A DNA stretch of 10,757 bases, taken from the NCBI GenBank assembly GCA_900546465.1, contig URCX01000058.1:1-10757 (forward strand), given 5' to 3'. The DNA is from an uncultured Bacteroidota bacterium. Lineage in GTDB: Bacteria > Bacteroidota > Bacteroidia > Bacteroidales > P3. Every line of letters starts with the position of its first letter. Within the stretch, counting starts at the first letter, position 1. The notes under the pieces were generated by a model. That model saw only the letters and a program-made list of their open reading frames with translations, did not search any database and was not told the origin of the DNA. This document shows positions 6,150-10,757 of this stretch, piece by piece. A program made the position numbers and the translations under genes.

Positions 6150-7363
6150 ATGAAGGTTTTGCTCTACCTGAAAAAGAGCGGATTGGACAAGTCGGGGCAA
6201 GCTCCGATAATGGGGCGGATAACCTACGGGCGAACCATCGCCCAATTCAGTTGTAAGCTCTCGTGCGACCCGAAGTTATGGAATGCTCGTGAGAGCAGAC
6301 TCAATGGCAAAAGCCGTGAAGCAGTGGCAACGAATGGCAAGTTGGAACGCTTGCTTCTCTCGGTACAGTCGGCTTATAGAGTTCTTTGTGAGCGAGGGGT
6401 TGTCTTTACAGCAACAGACATCAAAGAGCAGTTCCAAGGAAGTATGCAAACTCAAATCACATTTTTGGAACGATACGACCGAATGGTTAAAGATATGGAA
6501 CAAAAGGTAGGCATCGAAATAAAGGCTACGACTATGAGTAGTTACTATACTATCCGTAAACATTTGCAAGTCTTTATTGGAGAGAAGTACCACACGACAG
6601 ACATTTCTTTCGGACAGATGGAGGAAGATTTCTTGGAATGCTTGCAACATTATTCTGTTGGAAAGCTGGGACATTCGCAAGGTTATTATCGTAAGATGGC
6701 TTTGGCAGTGAAGAAAGTCTGCCGTTTGGCGTATCGGGAAGGACTGACAGAGCGACAACTGTTTGCTCACATACAGATTGAACGAGGAGAGAACAAACAA
6801 CCTCGTGCCTTGGATAGGGCTTCATTGGATAAGTTGCAGAGCTTGACTTTTGAGCCCTATGAAGTGGACTTGGAAACCGCCCGTAATCTCTTTCTCTTTT
6901 CTTGCTTTACGGGCGTAGCCTATTGTGATATGGTAGCCCTTAATCAAGAACACCTCTTTACGGATGATGAGGGAGCAATGTGGCTGAAGTTCCGCAGACA
7001 AAAAAACGATACGCTTTGCCGTGTGAAACTCCTATCCGAAGCGGTTCGTATGATAGAGAGGTATCAATCGGAGGAGCGCAACACTCTTTTTGCGCCTATT
7101 GCTTATTCAGCTTATCTCGTTCAGCTCAAAGCCCTGCAACTTCGAGCGGGTATCTCCATTCCCCTTTCGGCACACGTTGGTCGCCATACTTTTGCAACCT
7201 TGATAACCTTGGAACGTGGTGTTCCCATCGAAACGGTAAGCCGAATGCTGGGACATAGTAGCATCCAAACGACCGAGCGATACGCCACGTCACCCCGAAG
7301 AAGCTCTTCGATGAGTTCGAGCGATTTCTCTCTTTCACCGAAGATTTACAACTCTCTTTGTGA
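6150..7363 (+). pseudogene. Tyrosine recombinase 1 of a Bacteroides conjugative transposon, frameshifted near its end
   Basis: Restoring one missing base near 7287 gives about 404 residues. Layout: N-terminal arm-DNA-binding domain (about 1-90, MKVLLYLKKSGLDKSG..), SAM-like core-binding domain (about 105-200), catalytic domain (about 215-404). Catalytic residues seen are the beta-strand Lys285, His342-x-x-Arg345, His369 and nucleophile Tyr378 (TTERYA). The first Arg is replaced (FTGVAYCD), as is known for IntDOT-type enzymes. One codon after Tyr378, the reading frame shifts. The lost frame continues as VTPKKLFDEFERFL..DLQLSL with its stop at 7361-7363. Without the missing base, the frame reads on into recombinase 2. 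The ATG at 6150 is chosen as the family start; an in-frame ATG at 6135 is an alternative. The catalytic core is complete, so residual activity cannot be excluded. Confidence 0.8.
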
Positions 7364-7393
7364 CCATTCAAGAAAATGCCCTCAAAAGCACCT

Positions 7394-7444
7394 AAGCTTT
7401 TCCGAGAAAGCAATAAAGCTTTTGCCTGAAAGCTTAAGAGCTTT
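7394..7444. repeat. AAGCTT palindrome cluster between the recombinases
   Basis: The spacer between the two recombinases carries AAGCTTTT (7394-7401), AAAGCTTTT (7415-7423) and the palindrome AAAGCTTAAGAGCTTT (7429-7444). The second and third can also pair with each other. It may be a binding site or a weak terminator for recombinase 1; no T-run follows. Confidence 0.4.
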
Positions 7445-7487
7445 GGGAGATAAAGTTATTACCATTCATACAGCAGACGAAAAGATT

Positions 7488-8449
7488 ATGCGCAGTACAT
7501 TCAAAATCCTATTCTATATCAATAAGAACAAGACTAAAGCAGACGGCACAACGGCAATCCTTTGCCGTATCACCATTGATGGAGCAAATATTGTGATAAC
7601 CACAGGCGAAAGCATCAAGCCCCACGAGTGGAGCGTGAAGCGAGGGGAAACAACGGACAAGAAGACCAATCGACGCCTGCAAACCTTTCGGGAGGAAATC
7701 GAACAAGGGTACAGTATATTGCTCTACAAATATGGAGCAGTGAGTGCCGAGCTTCTGAAGAACCATTTGCAAGGCATCGGGAGAACTCCGACAAGACTTC
7801 TTGCCCTTAGTGCAGACGAACTCAAAGCCCAGCGAGAAAGCAAGAGCGAGGGAACGTATAGCAACAATCGAAGTTCCGACAGACAACTAAACTCCTTTGT
7901 GCGAAGTCGTGGCGAGGAGGAAATTCCCCTAACGGCTCTTACCATTGGGTTCTTTGATGATTATCGTTTTCACCTGAAGAAGGAGGGCTACGCCCCAGCA
8001 ACGATAAACAGGCATTTGTGCTGGTTGAGCCGATTGATGTATCGAGCCGTCAGTCAGGGAACGATACGTTTCAATCCGTTTGAGAGGGCGATGTGGCAAA
8101 GCTCTTGGCATTCCCGTTGCAGGATGAGGGGGCGGAACTGAGCCGAAGGATGTTTCTTTTCTCTGTCTTTACGGGTTTGGCATTTGCCGACTTGCGGAGT
8201 CTTCGAGCTTCACAAATCGAAACAAATAACGAGGGGAAGCGGTATATCCGCAAGGCGAGACAGAAAACGGAAGTGGAGAGTTTGATACCCCTGCATCCGA
8301 TAGCAGAGCAGATACTTTCACTTTATGATAAAGAGAATAGCAAAGGAGATTACAAGATATTCCCTGATACGATGAGCAAGGGGAAACTACTTACCCATCT
8401 TAAAGCCGTGGGCTTGGCGTGTGGCATTCGTACTCCGCTGACCTACCAC
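7488..8449 (+). pseudogene. Tyrosine recombinase 2, internally deleted and C-terminally truncated
   Basis: Begins MRSTFKILFYINKNKTKADG at 7488, a typical start of the second recombinase in Bacteroides elements. The arm-binding domain (about 1-85) and core-binding domain (to NPFE, residue 199) are intact. At about 8084 the frame changes: the normal continuation, GDVAKLLAFPLQDEGAE.., lies in another frame starting at 8087. About 15-20 residues expected between these blocks are missing, so a short deletion removed them and shifted the frame. The catalytic fragment keeps FTGLAFADLRSL and ends at LTYH (8447-8449), just before the expected (M/x)ARHTFAT motif. The RH, GH and Tyr residues are lost, so it cannot be active. 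The piece after 8450 reads PSKHRGFYKHQ, unrelated to the family, up to a stop at 8513-8515. Confidence 0.8.
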
Positions 8450-8648
8450 CCATCAAAGCATAGAGGATTTTATAAACATCAAATAATCAATAGATTATAT
8501 TTTTTTTGTCAATAAAGGGAGGTAACGATAAGGAAACCAGCGAGCTTCTATACTCTACCTTGTTTTGCCATTTCAAAGAATCACTTTGTTTGTTGCAAAG
8601 ATAATGGGATATAGCGAGAAAAAAGAATTTTCTTCAAATTATTTTCGG
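8450..8648. other. Gene-free stretch after the truncated recombinase
   Basis: No coding region is recognised. The AT-rich start (8450-8515) contains ATAATC/GATTAT (8483-8488/8493-8498) followed by eight T (8500-8507), a weak terminator-like structure. GGTAACG at 8521-8527 repeats the motif found beside recombinase 1. On the minus strand, complement of 8596-8603, TATCTTTG fits a -7 box, but no -33 box is at the right distance. The abrupt change at 8450 marks a recombination junction. Confidence 0.5.
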
Positions 8649-8674
8649 AAAGCCATCCGTTGAGGTGGCTTTTT
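8649..8674 (+). terminator. Terminator-like hairpin 1
   Basis: AAAGCCATCC (8649-8658) pairs with GGTGGCTTT (8664-8672) with one bulged base and a 5-base loop, followed by a T-run to 8674. It is oriented to stop rightward transcription. Confidence 0.7.
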
Positions 8675-8705
8675 GTTTCCCGTGTATTCTGTTTCTATGA
8701 TAAAT

Positions 8706-8730
8706 GCAGTCCCCTGAGACTGCGTTTTTT
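8706..8730 (+). terminator. Terminator-like hairpin 2
   Basis: GCAGTC (8706-8711) and GACTGC (8718-8723) form a 6-bp stem with a 6-base loop, followed by G and six T (8725-8730). Together with the hairpin 32 bp upstream it makes a tandem rightward stop, insulating or attenuating what lies downstream. Confidence 0.75.
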
Positions 8731-9090
8731 GTTTTCGCCCCGCTTCTCTGTCTGCACATCCTCCACTTATGCCCGTGTATCATGTCGGGATCGGTCGTTC
8801 GTTGTCAGCGGCAAAGGTAGTTCCGGGCTTTTACGGACAAAAAAGGTCGGGGCGGCAAGCCGTTTAGACGACAATCTCCACACTTCCATTTCATTGCAGG
8901 TAGTATTCTCGCCGTAAAACCTTGTTTGTCCTAAGCCCTACCTTTTTACGCCCCTGAAATGAAAACGACCGACCCGACGGAAAAACGCATAAAAAAATGT
9001 CGGATATGCGAGAAGCAGGGAAAAAGAAAAAGTTGAAACTCAAACTCCCTCACCTCTGAAATCCGCATAAAATCAAAAAAATCAGACAAG
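8731..9090. other. GC-richer structured non-coding leader before the small membrane gene
   Basis: These 360 bases are clearly richer in G+C than their surroundings and hold no credible gene. Structures seen: CGCCCCG near 8736 complementary to CGGGGCG near 8850 (long-range 7-bp stem), CCCG/CGGG at about 8773-8790, TCCG/CGGA near 8822-8837, CCGAC/GTCGG and CGCATA/TATGCG between about 8973 and 9010. Its density of pairings and position before a transfer-type gene suggest a structured RNA leader, or an oriT/regulatory region, of a conjugative element. Neither can be decided here. Confidence 0.45.
8812..8841 (-). promoter_or_regulatory. Candidate leftward promoter within the element leader
   Basis: On the minus strand TTTG (complement of 8838-8841), an 18-bp spacer and TACCTTTG (complement of 8812-8819) approach the Bacteroides consensus; the spacer is one base short. 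It would transcribe towards 8700-8500, where no gene is seen, so a small or antisense RNA is possible. Confidence 0.4.
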
Positions 9091-9301
9091 ATGAAACTGA
9101 GATACAAAATATCAATTTGGGCGGTACTTGCACTTGCAGGCTCTCGCCTTTGTGGCGGAAGCGTCTGGCTTTGGCTGGCAGGGATATGTGCAGGAAAATT
9201 CCTCATTCGGTTACTCCTTACCATCGCTTTGGCAATCGCAGTGTACATTCTGACTTATGCCCTCATCATCGGGGGGAATACTTTGGTTACTCATTTCTTA
9301 A
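9091..9301 (+). pseudogene. Small conjugative-transposon membrane protein, frameshifted at a G6 tract
   Basis: The start MKLRYKISIWAVLALAGSRL is followed by CGG, WLWLAGICAGKFL and a hydrophobic helix LLLTIALAIAVYILTYALIIGG. It is thus a small membrane protein with probably two transmembrane segments. At 9271-9276 there are six G. Read as five, the frame continues ILWLLIS and stops at 9299-9301, giving about 69 residues. This hydrophobic ending fits what I recall of short proteins in Bacteroides conjugative transposons. Read as written, the frame instead runs on with a hydrophilic tail (NTLVTHFLNTLIYEKKKQDY..) to 9390, 99 residues. The function is unknown. Sequencing error, slippage or true mutation are all possible. 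Confidence 0.6.
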
Positions 9302-9313
9302 ATACGCTCATAT

Positions 9314-9355
9314 ATGAAAAGAAGAAGCAAGACTACCACACAGCAATGCAAATAG
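9314..9355 (+). pseudogene. 13-codon reading frame, possibly the start of a lost transfer gene
   Basis: ATG at 9314 gives MKRRSKTTTQQCK and a stop at 9353-9355. It begins 12 bases after the restored stop of the small membrane gene, the spacing expected inside an operon. The basic, Thr/Gln-rich start resembles N-termini of element-encoded proteins. Nothing recognisable follows, so it may be the stump of a gene cut off where the ATPase region joins. Weak evidence. Confidence 0.3.
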
Positions 9356-9410
9356 GGAATGAGTTTAAATTTACTTCTAAAAACCAGTAAAAATGAACTT
9401 TATATCCGTG

Positions 9411-9431
9411 TTTCGTAATTTTTCTACGAAA
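9411..9431. repeat. 7-bp inverted repeat just upstream of the ATPase promoter
   Basis: TTTCGTA (9411-9417) and TACGAAA (9425-9431) flank ATTTTTC. It lies 14 bp before the -33 box, so it could be an operator. It could equally be chance in AT-rich DNA. Confidence 0.35.
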
Positions 9432-9444
9432 ATATGAATCACAG

Positions 9445-9476
9445 TTTGCTATCTTGAGATTTTATTTGTACCTTTG
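9445..9476 (+). promoter_or_regulatory. Promoter of the AAA ATPase gene
   Basis: TTTG at 9445-9448, a 20-bp spacer and TACCTTTG at 9469-9476 match the Bacteroides consensus exactly. The start codon is 28 bp past the -7 box, so the gene has its own transcription unit. The extended box 9468-9477 (GTACCTTTGC) also fits GTANNTTTGC. Confidence 0.8.
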
Positions 9477-9504
9477 CACCGTGTAATAGATAAATTCAAC
9501 GAAT

Positions 9505-10757
9505 ATGATAGCAGAATTCAACATTGAAAATTTTTTCTCAATAAAGTCTCCACAAAAAATAAGCTTTGAGCCTTCGTCAGATACTTTTATGTCTGACGAA
9601 TATTCGTATGAAGTTAAGGATGGGATAAAGTTGCTAAAAGTAGGCATCATATATGGTGCTAACGCTTCCGGCAAAACCAACATCTTGAATGCTGTTGAAT
9701 TTTTCAGGATGCTTGTGCTTAGGATGCCCAAAGACCGAAACGAGAAAACTGGGGTTGTTCCTTTCATGCTGGATGATATATCAAGGAATGAAAAGACTAA
9801 GATGTCAACGGTATTCTATATCGGTCAGTCGAAGTATATCCTTGCTTTTGAATTGGATGCAAAATATATCCATTCTGAGACGCTGATTGTTTATGATTCT
9901 ATCCGACCTACCAAATTGTATAGCCGCAGTTATGATGCAGCAACAGATTCCACGACAATAGATTTCGGTGTAAATCTGAAAATGACAAAGAAAAGTCAAG
10001 ATGTGATTTCTGGCAACACTATTAATAATTGCAGTGTGCTTGCTGCATTTGGTAAAAGTAATGTGGAGCGGACGAAACTAAATGATGTGTACGATTACTT
10101 TGCCAAACAAGTAAAAGAAGTGCTGGCACCGGGTATGTTGCTATCGGGTTATGTCAAATCACGATTGGACAAAGACGAATCGGGCGACTTGAAGAAGTTC
10201 ATCCTAAACTTCCTGAAAGCCTCTGACTTTAACATAGAAGATGTTGCATTACACGAGGAGGAGGAATTGATTACCCCTGAACTAGAGCAACTGATTCAGA
10301 ATGCCCCTATTGGTGATGAAGCAAAAGCCGACATGCTTAGAAAGGGAAAAATCACAAATACCGAATTGACATTCAAACATAAAGCTGGCGACAAACTTTA
10401 TGACTTGTCGGAAGAATACGAATCCAACGGTACAATGAGGTTTTTGGGTATGGCCGTAATTTTGAATTTCTTGCTAAAGACCAATCGGTTTGTTCCTATT
10501 GATGAAGTTGAAACAAGCATCCATTACGAACTGCTGGCTTATTTTATAAAAGTCTTTTTAGCGAATAGTGAAGGAACATCGCAAATGCTGTTGACAACGC
10601 ACGACATTAATCTTCTCAATGAGGATTTCATTCGCCGTGATACGATATGGTTTACTGACAAAGACGAATTGGGCGAAACTAAAATAGTGCGTTTGTCCTC
10701 TTTGGGGCTACATAAGAATCTCTCTCCATATAATGCCTATAAACAAGGTAAATTAGT
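9505..10757 (+). CDS. AAA/ABC-type ATPase of the OLD/RloA/AbiL-like group, 3' end outside the window
   Basis: 417 codons are open from ATG 9505 to the edge. The N-terminus NIENFFSIKSPQKISFEP is the strand pair typical of AAA_15/AAA_21 ATPases. Walker A is GANASGKT (51-58). The interrupted ABC-like signature is around LSEEYESNGTMRF (301-313). Walker B is FVPIDEVE with Asp333-Glu334, and the switch His is in LLTTHDINLL (His366). The insertion between about 180 and 300 is charged and helical, probably a coiled-coil or dimer arm. All ATPase residues are present and no frame damage is seen, in contrast to the neighbours. In known systems such ATPases (RloA, the AbiL pair, AriA of PARIS) act with a TOPRIM/RloB-type partner in phage defence. 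The partner would lie just beyond the edge. Family placement is firm; the defence role is inferred. Confidence 0.85.
   Translation, partial: MIAEFNIENFFSIKSPQKISFEPSSDTFMSDEYSYEVKDGIKLLKVGIIYGANASGKTNILNAVEFFRMLVLRMPKDRNEKTGVVPFMLDDISRNEKTKMSTVFYIGQSKYILAFELDAKYIHSETLIVYDSIRPTKLYSRSYDAATDSTTIDFGVNLKMTKKSQDVISGNTINNCSVLAAFGKSNVERTKLNDVYDYFAKQVKEVLAPGMLLSGYVKSRLDKDESGDLKKFILNFLKASDFNIEDVALHEEEELITPELEQLIQNAPIGDEAKADMLRKGKITNTELTFKHKAGDKLYDLSEEYESNGTMRFLGMAVILNFLLKTNRFVPIDEVETSIHYELLAYFIKVFLANSEGTSQMLLTTHDINLLNEDFIRRDTIWFTDKDELGETKIVRLSSLGLHKNLSPYNAYKQGKL

Larger units (their letters stand above)
5787..9400 (+). mobile_element. Decayed conjugative-transposon remnant (approximate limits)
   Basis: Between hydG and the AAA ATPase gene, recognisable content is restricted to two tandem tyrosine recombinases, a non-coding leader and a small membrane protein, all of types found in Bacteroides conjugative transposons. 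All three genes are broken (single-base frameshift, internal deletion with loss of the C-terminus, homopolymer frameshift). No transfer, mobilisation or resistance genes are present, so this is a remnant or a mosaic of more than one element. No flanking direct repeats of useful length were found. Candidate core sites are 6108-6117 and 9468-9477. The limits given are only the gene boundaries. Confidence 0.6.

Noticed and set aside
6114..8141. A genuine 675-residue fused recombinase
   Set aside because: The normal C-terminus and stop of recombinase 1 are present in the neighbouring frame and recombinase 2 has its own usual start, so the fusion is most simply explained by a lost base. It is kept as a finding, not as a gene.
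8093..8515. Separate 140-residue gene for a recombinase
   Set aside because: It is the catalytic part of recombinase 2 displaced by a frameshift, beginning without its own start region and ending in unrelated sequence.
8660..8917. 85-residue open frame across the terminators
   Set aside because: It starts at TTG inside a terminator hairpin and crosses the second one; Cys/Ser/Arg-rich composition without family features.
5787..9504. Exact element boundaries from a long direct repeat
   Set aside because: Only short motifs (10-bp core with degenerate bases, GGTAAC) are shared between the two sides; this is not enough to fix the ends.
1..10757. CRISPR arrays, tRNA and rRNA genes, complete insertion sequences
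   Set aside because: No regularly spaced repeats, no cloverleaf or rRNA-like segments and no transposase were seen by reading both strands.

Overview
The window looks like chromosome of an anaerobic member of the Bacteroidetes, most likely order Bacteroidales. The evidence is an AT-rich sequence, a type IX secretion C-terminal signal at the left edge, promoters of the Bacteroides form (TTTG, 18-21 bp, TAnnTTTG), [FeFe]-hydrogenase maturation genes, and paired tyrosine recombinases of the kind carried by Bacteroides conjugative transposons. The species cannot be named from the sequence.

Left, core-like half (1-5786). First comes the tail of a secreted T9SS cargo protein with a strong terminator. 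A 300-bp gene-free spacer follows, holding two striking inverted-repeat structures. A Bacteroides-type promoter then drives an orphan membrane histidine kinase and, 7 bp after it, hemW (radical-SAM haem chaperone). Convergent to hemW, with a single base between the stop codons, is a membrane-anchored SIMPL/DUF541 protein with its own promoter. Divergent from that is a two-gene operon: a TM1266-family hydrogenase-associated regulator and hydG, the tyrosine lyase that makes the CO/CN-bearing iron synthon of the H-cluster.

Right, accessory part (5787-10757). Directly after hydG, where hydE/hydF would often be expected, the sequence changes to mobile-element DNA. A spacer rich in GGTAAC repeats precedes a tyrosine recombinase broken by a one-base frameshift just after its catalytic tyrosine. 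A second recombinase has an internal deletion/frameshift and has lost the end of its catalytic domain. Then come about 640 bp of structured non-coding sequence (two tandem terminators, a leftward promoter candidate), a small membrane-protein gene frameshifted at a G6 tract, and a 13-codon gene start. This reads as the decayed remains of one or more conjugative transposons.

At the right edge, behind a very good Bacteroides promoter, lies an apparently intact ABC/OLD-like AAA ATPase. It resembles the ATPases of two-gene defence modules (RloA/AbiL/PARIS-like), and it runs off the window before any partner gene can be seen. Three promoter -7 boxes (upstream of the hyd operon, of the first recombinase and of the ATPase) also fit GTANNTTTGC, the core target of CTnDOT-type integrases. 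This may explain how accessory DNA came to this place.
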